From Deroplatys truncata (lineage: Eukaryota > Arthropoda > Insecta > Mantodea > Mantidae), in NCBI GenBank assembly GCA_030765065.1, contig CM060981.1:227733152-227797151 (forward strand): a stretch of DNA of 64,000 bases. The letters run 5' to 3'. The translations under genes and the position numbers were made by a program. The notes below the pieces were generated by a model. That model was given only the letters and a program-made list of their open reading frames with translations, ran no database searches and was not told the DNA's origin. The first letter of the stretch is position 1; each line of letters opens with the position of its first letter. Shown here one piece after another: positions 47,289 through 58,816 of the stretch.

Positions 47289-50083
47289 CTTTTTCTGGAA
47301 TAGACTCTATATCATATTTAAGAGTAGGCTGGCGAAAACGTCCCAAAATGATACTTTAACGCTTTATGCAGTCTAGTTAACTGGAATTCTCTCTTTAGTT
47401 TGATATATATTTTATAATTTTACGCACAATACTTTACGCACAAGTATTACTGCATCTGCTACTTGTACTCTGAATGTATCACTGACATTTTTATAGAAGA
47501 TTGAGGGATAAATTATCCATGCCACTGACTGTCTTACTTTGTGTTACACCGTATCAAAAATGTTACAGACCCAGGTTTAGATACGCAGTTTCAGATCCAA
47601 CTTCCATTGTATCAAATATGGAACACTCTGATTCTTATCATGTTTGTGACACCCTACAGAAGTGACATTTACTGCAAGTTCTTTTGTTCTGTGGAAGGAG
47701 GGTGTCTACCCTCGACGTTAATACAATGTGCCTTTTATGGGTGAAATCCTTGACACTTCGTTTTTCCTCATCATAGTAGTGTGATGGGTCGATGTACCCT
47801 TCGTTATTGTGCTACTTATAAGGTCACATCTGCGATGTCCTTTACTGAGTGGCCTTTTCTTCCTTAATGATGGCTTCTGCTCGAATATCACCACAGGTGG
47901 CTTGAGTATTTGGTGTTTAAAGGAGAAAATGTTAGGCATTGCAAACGCATTTTCAATTATATCTCTAGCATTCTTGTTATTTGTCTCATCTGATTCAATT
48001 ATCCCGTTGAACTCTAAAGAGATATTAATTATTTCTAGGAGAACTTACTCTACTGCAAATATTTTCTACCTGTGGCAGTCGTGCGGATGTTGATGATTAC
48101 AAATGTAATTAATTAGTGTTTGATTGTACATAAAACAAGTAATCTGTCATTCTTTATCCGTATATTAGTGCTGGATTACTTATCATCGTGGTCCCTGGTT
48201 CCTCTTCCTCGGCTAGGAAGACTGTTGTACAAAGAGCACCAAAGAAAATCTCACTGCACATCGCGTCTCTGTCACCTTAGTTATCGTTGTACGTGAACTT
48301 GCGAAGCCATGGCCATTTCATTGCTTGCCACGGTGCAAGGGTTCACCACTACTGCAAAGGTTACAAAATGGCGCAGAAACAATATATGTTTACGCTCTCG
48401 ATCGATTTGGCTAAAAGAGAAAGGGATAGAGTGAGTGCTTTCAGTTTGTCATACACACCTCTAATCGTGATTGGTATTCCATACCTTATCGGCTAGTGTA
48501 GGCTACACTTTTGAAAGGGTTAAAAGCTAAGGGGAAAACTTGAAGAGCGCCCAGATTAACAAAATGTAGAATGTGCAGTGCGAGAAGATTTTCAGGGGTG
48601 CAACTTAAAGCTTGAATGATGTTTATTAAATACATAACAAGGCAGCACTTTATAACAAAAATAAACAGAAATGTATTCTCACAGTGATATCAATGCTTGT
48701 TGCTGCATAGAAGCAAACATAAATAAATAAAGCCGCATATTTTGCCTCTAATTCAAACTAAAATTGTTTAATATACCTTTACTAACACATTGCTGATCAT
48801 AGACTACAGCAGAATTATAGACAAAAATATAACCCAATTTTATTACCATGATATATATGCCATATTCGGTAAACCATATACATAATTATCTCTAATTTCT
48901 AAACATGATCAGTCAATTACAATAAAAGAGTAATTTGCACTTAGTAAACGAATATCATCATCTGCGGATGTTTTATGGGGAGTACCCACTTTCTGACGAG
49001 AATGTAGAACCGTCTTCCCCACTTTCCTGGAATATTTTTATACAGTAATTTACTATAAAACACTTTTACACTGCCGTTGCAATTGCTGTAACAGTGCGAC
49101 CAGCCTCCCACATACCAACGATACGTCCACAAGTAATTTCGCTAGTATACGGCATATCTGGTTCTGAGACAATAAACATGTTTTGGTTTCAATAACACCA
49201 GAAAAAGCAAAGGCATCAACCTCCCCTCTTTTTCCCCTCATTGCTGTTTATTAAGCCGTCACGCTCTGCGATAGGTAAGATGAAGGACACGCCTCAAAAT
49301 ACCCCAGAAAACGACACAAAATCATGCGGTAGAGCGTGAATAGATATGGAGATCTAGCAATGAGGCGAGAGGCAATTTATAAAGTAGTCATATTTTCATT
49401 GATGCAATATTTCAACTTACATGAAGACACACTGTTCACAATTGCACTTGTCTTACATATTATAACAATTGAGGACGACACTTTCACCGTCCCACTAAAA
49501 TTGTCACTCATAGTAAGGGAACATATATTAATAGTTTTAATTCACATTTTGCGCTTTCCCGTAATGTATAATTTCGCGAGAATTTGCGAGTAAAATCACG
49601 ATGAACACCTTTTATATAATCTCTGATAGATAAATTTATTTAACAAATTTATAGCGCGACATTGTCTCCTTTGTTTCTTGGCGCGAATTTCTCTCCCAGA
49701 GTAATGTAGACACACGTTGAATTATTTTGACAAACTGCGTGAAATAATAGCATTTTCTAACTTTATATTCTTTCTTAACTTCGCTCGAACATTTCCATTT
49801 CTTAATTTTCATTCCTACTGACTGACGCTTCAAAGTTTCTGGAGCATGTTAAAAATCTTTACTTTTACATCATTGGTTCTTACTGTCCACGTGATTTGTT
49901 GCTTGGGATATAATCTCAGGTATGGGTGTCTGCCAACGACCTTGTCTATGAGTTGAATGTAATAGAATGGTCTAGTTACCATTCCTTGATTTCTCTTTTG
50001 TGTTCGTTTTACCCTTAGTGGAAGATGCTACGTCCATCAATTGAAAATTTATCAACTATGAAATCCTACTATTACATGAAATA
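47289..50083. other. Unassigned 2.8 kb spacer
   Basis: No element boundaries or coding similarity recognised; small open frames of 60-94 codons on both strands overlap each other. Confidence 0.35.
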
Positions 50084-50085
50084 TA

Positions 50086-51775
50086 CCAGGTGAGTCAGCT
50101 AGCCGAATTTATTTTTGAATTTATGCTACGTGCTAAGAAATATATGACTTACGCCTTTCTTGAATTCCTTCTAAAGGCTAATTTGCATGACACTTTATAC
50201 AGGAGAGATAGATAACTCAGTGCATAAGTGTTTTACAGGACAAAATGCTATCGTCATGTATGTTGATGCCAAAAACATCCCACCCTGACACTGGGAGCTT
50301 CAGTGGCACTTTAAGCTGATTTTATAAACTTTTATTCTTATCATACATTGATACACACCTTTGAAAACGCCCCTGAAGGAATAACTTATCACATGCATCG
50401 ATTGACAAAACTATTTGAAAACAAAATGGAAAATCTAGCAGTGCGACCAATTGGATTTAAGCCGTCAGCCAACAAAGGTTCGTTGTACAGCCTTGTCAAA
50501 AAATGCTAAGCATTAGTTAGATAATTTCTCTTCTGTCATAAACTGTGGCATATTTCAGTTCATACAGTAATTGAAATGGTTAATGCAGTTTGTTTATTTG
50601 AGTTAAAGTTACCAAAATGACCTAATCGTTGTATGAAGTTGCAAAAAGCATGTATAGATTTGAGGTGGGGTTGAGTTTTGTTATTGTTAATTCGTATAGG
50701 AACCCCAACTCGTAACGCAGCATTGGCCGAATGGTATTATCATAGTTGCTTTACTACTGTGCCGCTTTTGTGCAGGTTCAAATCCGTCGTGTTAAGTTCA
50801 AAAATTTTATTACCTTTTGTTTTATCTCTTTTGGCCTATAATTAGATATTATGATACAAAGAACGTTTTTGATAACATTATAAGTGTGTACAAAATAGAA
50901 TAATCACCATGTCTTTTCTACCGTAAAGAAGAAGAACCGCAAAGCCCAAATCAATTCCGGGCACTCATACGTGAAGAATGCAGGCAGTTTAAACCGGGCA
51001 TGTTACAACGCGCAAGATGATCTTTCCGGCAACGTACATAAATGTGCATTGATGAAAGGGGTCGTCGTTTTGAACATTTACTCGTTGATGAAATCCACAC
51101 TCTTTAGCAATTTATTATTCAGTTTACCCGTAAACTTAGCACATTTACAACTTCTTTGCCAATAGAAGAAGCGAAACATAAGGTTTAAACATGAAACAAA
51201 AACTATTAGACTTAATATCGTCGGTATCCGCCCAAAAGAATGAAAGCTAACTACCTGACACGCTTAAAACACCAGATACGTTACAGATTATTACGGTAAT
51301 CATGATACACAATTGTCTGCTTGTAATTGTTGTGTCTTTGGCTCATAGGAGAGCAAATAACAAAAATAAATAAATTAGTATCTAAAATACAGAAAATAAA
51401 CACAAGGAGAAAGAAAGAAAAGAACCAAAACAATTTGATGCTTGCATCAGATTCGAACCTCCGAAACTAACCTTTGCTTCACCATATTTCGGCAGCTAAC
51501 CCACTCGGCTAACTCACTCTCAGCCGTTCTTTGCGAGAACATTCCTCTACCTCCTTGCAAGTTTTATATCCGTGAACAGCCGCCTTCTTAAAGCCTTTTG
51601 CAGCTTCTTGGTTCTCATTCACGCCTTTAATTATTAATGCTAGTTACGTATAGTATCGAATAGAAGCGTAGAGCTACAATAACAGTTTGTTTTCTAAAAG
51701 GGTCGATGTTTTCACATTAGACCCTAAACTGCGGGTTGCATAGATACGAATAAATAGGGGTAGCTGACTCCCTGG
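50086..51775 (+). mobile_element. TIR element, complete (copy 2 of 2)
   Basis: 1690 bp flanked by TA (50084-50085 and 51776-51777). The left end CCAGGTGAGTCAGCTAGCC matches the reverse complement of the right end, CCAGGGAGTCAGCTACCCC. The last 1.3 kb aligns with window bases 1-1251. It has tRNA-like sequences near 50720-50787 (plus) and 51445-51520 (minus), in opposite orientations. It contains about 45 bp near 51250-51285 that copy 1 lacks. No transposase frame is seen, so it is a large non-autonomous element of Tc1/mariner type by its TA target. Confidence 0.8.
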
Positions 51776-51777
51776 TA

Positions 51778-52392
51778 GATATGCATACACATAAAACCTT
51801 ATATTTTCTTTTCCTCTCTTTCTTCACATACAACATTCTTAATTATTGTACATACAATAATTTACTTGATGTCTACATAGTTATTATTTTATCATGTATT
51901 TCAATAATTGATTTACCATACTTTATTTACTTGATAATAAATAGCGCATCAAGTCATAGACTTATATGGCAGCGGAGAGGATAAAGTGTTGAAAAAATTT
52001 GAACATAAAGAAACTAAGGTTACTGGAAGAAACGTACCTGCGAATTTGAAGTGAGGTGGTCGAGCAGTTGAACTTCGGCATCCTTGTAATATGAATGTGG
52101 TGAATAAGTGTAAGAGAATAAACAATACAATGTTTAGTACTGCAAGAAACATTTCCTGTGTACCCTTGAACAATCTAAGGAAAAGGCTAGAGCAGTGTTT
52201 TGTGTAGAGTGCGGAAAATTTAATATTGCAACAAAGTGCGCGAAACGACTAGATTTGAACTCTGTGGAGAAACCAAGAACAATGATGAAACTTTTAGGAA
52301 GAGGAAAGGAAATTGATTAAACCACTGGGTGAGAAGAAGCTGGAAATATGCTGGAGGATGATAGAGGAAGGTGTTGGTTTGTGGACATCAGA
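51778..52392. other. Unassigned spacer
   Basis: AT-rich first half, purine-rich second half (52170-52390); no homology recognised. Confidence 0.35.
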
Positions 52393-53210
52393 TAAAGGGT
52401 AGTTAAATTATATTCGAACCCACTCGTGGCCTGTATCTATTGCGCGAGACAGCCGGCAGTCGCCGCGGAAATTACGCCGGCAGAGGCGGACTAAAATCCT
52501 TACCTTGTAATAGATGCTAGAAATGTTGACCCTCTGCTCTCTAAACAGGCAGCGTATCTCGTTTAAATATTCTCGCTCACTCTCCGAAGCTCAGCAGCAG
52601 GAATTCTTGTGATGAAACTCCTCATTATAATCAGAAAATTGGAGTGTGGTGTGCCATAAGTGCCAGAAGAATAATAGGGCCCATATTCTTTCATGAAACA
52701 ATACATGCAGAGCAATATCAGCGGTTAATTTTGAGGCCATTTTGCAATCGCTTCACAGAAGAAGAGAGATTGTATGGTTGTTTCCAGCCAGATTCTGCAA
52801 CAGTACACACGACTGCCGAATCATTACATGCAATAGGAGAGGTGTTTGATGACAGAATAATTAGTTTTGATTTGTGGCCCCCTCGTTCTTCTGACCTAAC
52901 GAGTTGTGATTTTTATTTATGGGGTTCTTTAAAAGACAAAGTTCCAATCCTCGCACACTACAGAAAATTACAGAAAACATTGTGCAAGAAATCACAAGAA
53001 TTCCTGCTGCTGAGCTTTGGAGAGTGAGCGAGAATATTTACACGAGATATGCTGCCTGTTTGAGAGCAGAAGGTCAACATTTCCAGAATCTATAATAAGG
53101 TAAGGATTTTAGTCCGCCTCTACCAGCATAATTTACCCGGCGACTGCCGGCTGTCTCGCGCAGTAGAGAGAGGCCGCGAGTGGGTTCGAATATAATTTAA
53201 CTACGCTTTA
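52393..53210 (+). mobile_element. Snapback Tc1/mariner-class element with 215-bp inverted arms
   Basis: TA-flanked (52393-52394, 53209-53210). The left arm 52395-52613 and right arm 52991-53208 are inverted copies of each other at roughly 88-90% by eye. The right arm includes the last ~100 bp of transposase coding plus the 3' non-coding end. Therefore the left arm contains the same coding tail backwards, in place of a normal 5' end. Confidence 0.88.
52635..53095 (+). pseudogene. Transposase C-terminal half (HTH/DDE insect group)
   Basis: The frame opens in KIGVWCAISARRIIGPIFFH at 52635 and contains FQPDSATVHTT (second catalytic Asp, about 52790) and WPPRSSDLTSCDFYLWGSL (final Asp, about 52890), close to the usual WPPRSPDLTP.DFFLWG. 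A frameshift near 52985 ends the long frame at 53027. In the other frame the normal C-terminus continues as EITRIPAAELWRVSENI and LRAEGQHFQNL to a stop at 53093. The N-terminal HTH and the first Asp are missing because the 5' part was replaced by an inverted arm. Not functional. Confidence 0.85.
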
Positions 53211-53374
53211 GTTGGTTCATATTCGAGACATAGACCAAAGCATAAAATATGGAAGAATTAAGGAAACTGGGCTCTTAGTGAAGTATCTGCCTTTGGCTAT
53301 TAAATGATGGTGAACCACACTATTAGAGTTAGTTTGTGTGATAATTTTTCTTTCAGATTTAACCTAGTCAGTTC

Positions 53375-53460
53375 GTGTAGCAGTGCTCTCTGAACTGCTT
53401 GGTTTTGGCGTTTCATGGCGTAGGGGATTGCGGGCTTGAACCCCGCCTCGTGCATTAGAG
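53375..53460 (+). other. tRNA-derived SINE head
   Basis: GTAGCAGTGCTCTCTGAAC gives a worn A box and GCGGGCTTGAACCCCGC (53430-53446) a B-box arm with a perfect T-stem-like inverted repeat. No body or tail is clear beyond 53480, where (CAACAA) sequence follows at 53507. Confidence 0.45.
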
Positions 53461-53469
53461 TTTCTACTT

Positions 53470-54163
53470 CTGTAAATGTGTGTATGTGTTCAGGTAAAAC
53501 GATGAAACAACAACAAAAACTAAAACCAAAGGAAATACAGGGACAAATACAATAAAGTACATCGGAAAGTAGAGTTAATAAAAGCAGCAGTGCGGTTAAC
53601 TAGAAGCCTGGAATTAGAACTACTTGAAACGCGGTTAGTGGCCTTTACGGCAAGGCTATCAGAGTAACTAGAGATTGTGGAATTTGACCGGGTTAAATGA
53701 ATCACATAAGAGAAGTTTAATGCGCGCGTGGATGTCTCGTTGCGGTAGCTAAGTGATGGAACATCGGCAAGAAAAGCGAATACGTGTTGTTCCAGTTTCG
53801 GCCAAGACTCTGAGAATTAAATATATGTTATCAATTAATGTATTACAAACAACTATGTTGAAATGGGTTGTGTTTAAAACTTATTTCATGTTGTGCATTC
53901 CTTGGATACAGTGATAAGTTGAATAATGAATTACAATAGATTGTATTTGTTATGCATTATCATTGCAAAATGATTTAAATCTGGATTTAATTGTAACCTT
54001 ATAAAAATAAAATTAAATCATTTTGATACCCTTTATCTAAGAGGGAATAGATAGCTTCATAGAAGCATTGGAGTCACGAATGCTAGAGCTGTTTTAGAAG
54101 AAAATGAACCAGGTTCACTTGATATACCTTTAATGTAAACCAATTTCGCCCCCACCAAAAAAG
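53470..54163. other. Unassigned spacer
   Basis: Nothing recognised; increasingly AT-rich towards the family A/B copy. Confidence 0.35.
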
Positions 54164-54954
54164 TCTGATGTGTTACATTCCCATGACTTTGTCTTTCTCT
54201 ACTTTCTCTTTATTTTAGCCCAAATAAACCTCTGTAGAAATAGCTACATTACACATTTCATTATAGATACAAAGAGAACAGCGACAGTCAAATGTTGAAC
54301 AACTGGATGCTATATGCTGCCCTTAAAATTCCCCATGCAATCGCAAGAAACAATGGAACGTTGAAAGGACTTTAAAGAACTAATGAAGAATTCAACTTTA
54401 ATATCGGATACGTCAGAGAGGGCTTATGCCACAAATAAACTTATTTGAAATACATTATCTATTTTAAAGAGATCTATATTTTTGTGTAGTACGTTTTCGT
54501 CTATCGCTAAACGTTTATCAGTTATGCAAGATTATTCAAAATTCCTTCCGAACGAAGAGGACTTCATAGGCTATTCCCAGAAAATTCAAGGTATACATTT
54601 ATTTTCATGTAAATATTATGGTATTTTAATCAAAATTGTTAGATCCATTCTTTGGAAAATAAAACTTTTCCAAAAAATCTTTCATGTGCAAGGTAGTTTG
54701 TGGTGAGGGTCTTGTCTTGAAGGCCTTCGTGTCTCTACTTTGGAAGGTACCGAACTTAAATACTAAGTGTGGCATTTATCAGACTGTTTATTTTTGAGAT
54801 ATACTGTTCACAGACACACGGACCTTTTTCAAAAAATTCCTTTTTTGGATTCAGGCATCTCAATACATGTATTTCCGGTGAAATCTCGGTATCTAAATTT
54901 TGGGTCAAATGCAATACCTTCTCTAGGTTCTATGTGTGTGGTAGAGAAGGTAAT
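54164..54954 (+). mobile_element. Family B-like repeat
   Basis: 5' TCTGATGTGTTACATTCCC with CTTTGTCTTTCTCTACTTTC; its middle shares GCAATCGCAAGAAACAATGG with family B. The 3' hairpin is altered (CTATGTGTGTGGTAGAG) and the (CA)n tract is short. Confidence 0.8.
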
Positions 54955-55354
54955 AAGGTTGGATTGCATTAAGAATGCCAATTACTGATAGAATTTCAGG
55001 TAGATTAAAATAATTTGCTTTGAGCGCTAATTATTTACAGAAAAAGAAAAAACCGACTTAAAAAATGGAACCTGCCATTTAGTATCAACAATTTGTTTCT
55101 ATTACCGTCTAATAGTGAGAGTTATGTTTGTGTTATTCTTGAAAATTATCCGTTTAAGTGCTTTAAAGTAAACGGCTAGGGCTTCTGCAACTAATGATTT
55201 TACACAAAACGTTAAACATTTCTTTTAAGTAGGAGTAATGTTTAATATGAGAGGAAAATGGAACAAACATCTATCATAACTAACTATAAAGCACGAGGGA
55301 AGTTAAATGGATTATTATGTAGCCTCTCGCGGATACCGGATGTACCTGTAGATG
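54955..55354. other. Unassigned spacer before LINE
   Basis: May include decayed upstream reverse transcriptase sequence, but no motif is readable. Confidence 0.3.
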
Positions 55355-56157
55355 TATAACTCTATGATAAGGCCGGTTTTGTTAAACGGAAGTGAAATCT
55401 GGGGAGGGAAAGAGCAGAGCATGTAAATAAAACACAGGTAGCATTTTGGAAAAGAGTTCTTGGAGTTTCACAAGGCACATCAACTTCGGGGGTATTGAGG
55501 GAGGTGGGATGTTATGAAGACACAATACACTGCAAAATAAGAGCAGTGAAGTACTGGCTGAGGCTGATGCAGGGAGATAACTCCACACTACGATCCAAAT
55601 GTTATAAATACCAGCGAGAAAATCTGTCTTCTAAGTTTTGGGAGCTGATTTGGAAAGGGGTTTGAGGAGAATAGGAATGGGGTCAGTATGGCAAAGAGCG
55701 GAAACAAATGACAAAAGCATATGGAAAGGTGTCAAAAGAAGACTAAGAGAGATAAACCAACAGGAAACAGAATCGGATTGTAAAATTAAACCTTCTCTAA
55801 GTCTAGCAAATGAAATAAAATTCAACTGGAGTAAAGAGGTATATATACTTAATTTAGGAAGAAAGGAAAGATCAGGAATGGCATGGTTTAGACTGGGGGG
55901 CTGGAGGGCACAGAAAATGACTGACGATTCCGGTAGGAGAATCTGCCCATTCTGTGATTTGGATGAGGACTGGCTACATATTTTGGGGAATGTGCACAGT
56001 GGGAGAACCAGCGAACAATTAAACTCAAAGAAAAATTCTTAAGTCTCTCAAGAAAGAGATTGGCATGTTCGGTACTATTGGCTGACCAGAGAAACTGGCT
56101 AAACATTGGCAATTTCCTGGCTAAAGTGCGCGAAGCTGGGTCAAATTTGTTCAGTTA
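55355..56157 (+). pseudogene. LINE ORF2 C-terminal part
   Basis: The end of a non-LTR retrotransposon polyprotein. It begins YNSMIRPVLLNGSEIWGG, the block just after the reverse transcriptase core, then (another frame) VAFWKRVLGVSQGTSTSGVL and IHCKIRAVKYWLRLM. An open frame at 55638-56042 continues to ICPFCDLDEDWLHIL, a C-x2-C...H zinc-knuckle-like tail, and after a one-base shift near 55990 continues ECAQWENQ... to ...VREAGSNLFS and a stop at 56155. At least three frame breaks and early stops. Different clade style from the LINE at 9-12 kb. 5'-truncated, as most LINE copies are. Confidence 0.8.
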
Positions 56158-56357
56158 GACAAACGTAATGTATCTCTATTTTCTTTTTTATTGTTCTTTT
56201 TGTTTTCTTTTCTTTTCATTTTCTGTTGTTTATTTTGTCACCATACTTGTATCTTAAATATGCATGTACGGTCAATGACCCATGCACTAAATACTTGTGC
56301 AATAAATTTAATAATTTGAACCAATAAAGATTTATCTATCTATCTATATATCTATAT

Positions 56358-56390
<33 letters not shown>

Positions 56391-56398
56391 TGTCTGTA
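56158..56398 (+). mobile_element. LINE 3' untranslated region and simple-repeat tail
   Basis: T-rich 3' region, then AATAAAGATTTATCTATC at 56322 and a tail of (ATCT)n, (GCCT)n and (GTCT)n units (56334-56398). Short tandem units in place of poly(A) are usual for several LINE clades. Confidence 0.75.
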
Positions 56399-57880
56399 TA
56401 GTTATTTCAAATTACTATCCTTAGGGAACTTGAAAGGTAACTATAAGATATATGCATCATGAATGGTTTAAATATGAATATTCGCATTTTTAAAACATCT
56501 TAGAGTTCCAAGTAAATAGTATATTTAAAAACACTAAAAAAGTAGAACAGCAAGCGGACTTATGTGGTAGTGTCTAGGCTCACATTCGGGAAATCTGAAT
56601 TTCAGATTTTATTCATTGGCGAGTTTGAATAGGGTTTTTCGCGATTTCTTGCATTTGAAAGTTAAATACCGGATTAGATACTAATACTACGACTCGAAAT
56701 TCTACTCACAAATATAGAAATGAAATGATGCAGGAGGACGATGATACCATGCGTCACGTTTACATCTTATACGCTCAAAGAACAGCCAAAAGTATCAGAA
56801 TTCTGAAGTTCACATTCTGATTAATTTAATAAAACCAAACAGATGTGACAAGAAGGCTGACAATGCAATTAAGGTCATCTTTTCGGTGTATACTGACATA
56901 GGTGATCCAACGAACCTAGAATAACCATCGGTAAATGGTCACAAAGTTAAGACAGTAGCACATAACCTGAGACACTGCTATTTCCTTCAAGATTACTTCT
57001 GTATGTATTTACATACATGGTGGAAGGCAACTTAATGTGTTCCTTCTAATATGTACTTCATAGAGGCTTCACAAATAAAAACTATATAGTATTTTGTTCT
57101 GTGATCAGCGGTTTAAAAAAAAGTAGTTTTTCCCAAATTAGGTGGCTTAGTTCACGAAAGTGTATGAATGTAATAGTTTGTTATTTGTAAGATGGGTACT
57201 GTAACCTATTTCGAACCTAATTTCAGTAGCAACTGTATGACATCATCCAGGTTTTTGAAATAATTAATCATTTTCCGAACACCGTTTTGCAGACGTAATG
57301 TGGTTGTAGCATAGGCAATGTTTTTAGGCCAAGGTAGGTCAGAGTAAAAAGCGGCTCCCGGGCGTAACCAAAACAGCATACCTGGACTAGGAGGTGGGGA
57401 CTAACGGTTTTGTTTTCACACGAATCTTAATCTAAACAAACACAACCAAAGGGTGGTGTAATGGTTTGGCAAAATGACAAATACAACGTGGTAACCATTG
57501 GCTATCACTAAGTATGGAAGTAATGCCTTCATCGTCCAATAAACGTTTCGCGGTCACTGACTGAAAACCACACGAGGTTTATTTCATCTCCACTAGAAGT
57601 TGAGCCATTAATAGAGTAACATCGTACTCCGCATTGAAACTTGCGGGTTTAGTGATAAAAGAATCCGAGGTTTTTAAGTGGATAACGATACGTACAACAC
57701 AAGATGTACGAGATGCCAGCCTTTTATCTGGCATCTCGTAATTTTCAGGGAGCGCGCAACCAGCACACGAAGGAGGGCGAGCATGAAATACCGTCGCCTC
57801 AGAGGAAGCAGTTTTTAATCTTGTAGATGAACAACCAGCAGCAGTAGTCGGGGAATGGCTCGTGTCGTCGTTGTTCCCCA
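56399..57880. other. Spacer with one strong hairpin
   Basis: Contains the perfect 13-bp inverted repeat at 57707-57740. The long minus-strand frame 57579-57881 overlaps this hairpin and looks like the antisense of decayed transposase sequence. Confidence 0.35.
57707..57740. repeat. Perfect 13-bp stem hairpin
   Basis: TACGAGATGCCAG at 57707-57719, an 8-base loop CCTTTTAT, then the exact reverse complement at 57728-57740. It is not followed by a T-run. It may mark the junction of a decayed transposon. Confidence 0.85.
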
Positions 57881-57899
57881 TTGGATTTTCTCAGGACGC

Positions 57900-58175
57900 T
57901 GAAAGAACGGTTATTACGACCGTATTATATACAATGGGCACAGCGTCTTACAGCAGCGGATTATGCACATGGCTGGCTTTCGTCAATTGGTTCCTAGAAT
58001 AAGGTGCATTAATTGTGGAGTAGACGAGCCCGTCTTTACAAAAAATGGCATTTTGAATTTTCACAAGACGCATACATGGTCGGAAGAAAACCCTCACATC
58101 ACCAGGGAGTATTATGTTCAACAGCGATTTGCTGTAAACGTATGGGCAGGAATACACGAAACGTTTATCTCATGA
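57900..58175 (+). pseudogene. Transposase fragment (HTH/DDE insect group, middle part)
   Basis: From about 57920 one frame reads LYYIQWAQRLTAADYAHGW. The adjacent frame from 57963 to 58172 reads VDEPVFTKNGILNFHKTHTW and SEENPHITREYYVQQRFAVN then VWAGI. These match the stretch around the first catalytic Asp in this group (…DEATFTRDGI.N.HN.H.W..ENPH…RFS.NVWAGI). The second and third catalytic residues and the C-terminus are absent; after VWAGI the sequence is unrelated. Same group as the fragments at 8.3, 12.2 and 52.6 kb. Confidence 0.8.
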
Positions 58176-58179
58176 ACCA

Positions 58180-58816
58180 CGCGCCAGCGAAGGTGAAACC
58201 TGTTTACGCGCTTACTTCTGGTTTTGAAAGAGAGAGTGCACAGCCCCTTCGCAGCTACCGTTCGTCTACCGCGCGCTGCACAACGTTGCCAATATATGCA
58301 TTTTATGTCCTCGGAAAGTCTAAATCTCCGCAGAAAATGGCTATAGAAAAAATGAAGGATACAAAATATGTTCCAAATAATGAGATCTGTAACTGGTTTA
58401 AATTAATGTAATGACTTCCCTTCCATACGGTATATATAACGTGCATATTAAATTCAGTTATCACAGTTATAAACAGCAAACTAAAGGATGCTTTTTTTAT
58501 AAAAGCATTACAAATACTAAGCTATAATTTGTATTCCTGCTTCTTTCGTGAAGTCAGATATGAGAAACCGTTACCAAAGCAGAAACTAAATTTATAGCTG
58601 TCGAATCATCACTATTTTACAGAACAAACCCAGGATGTGCCCTGCTATTGCAAAATGTAATATTATCGAAAAAATAAAAGTGTTACGAGCGCTTCTAAGT
58701 AATCTATCATTATTTTGTTGATTTAAACCAAATTTTTAATATCACCACATTTTATATTAACTCATATTAAAATTCAGCTATTGAACGATTTCTGCGTGTT
58801 TCACGGGAACACTTAT
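58180..58816. other. Unassigned spacer
   Basis: A plus-strand open frame continues to 58411 but has no similarity past the transposase fragment. Confidence 0.35.

Noticed and set aside
57579..57881. 100-codon minus-strand frame
   Set aside because: No similarity to known proteins, spans a perfect hairpin, and overlaps decayed transposase sequence read on the plus strand.
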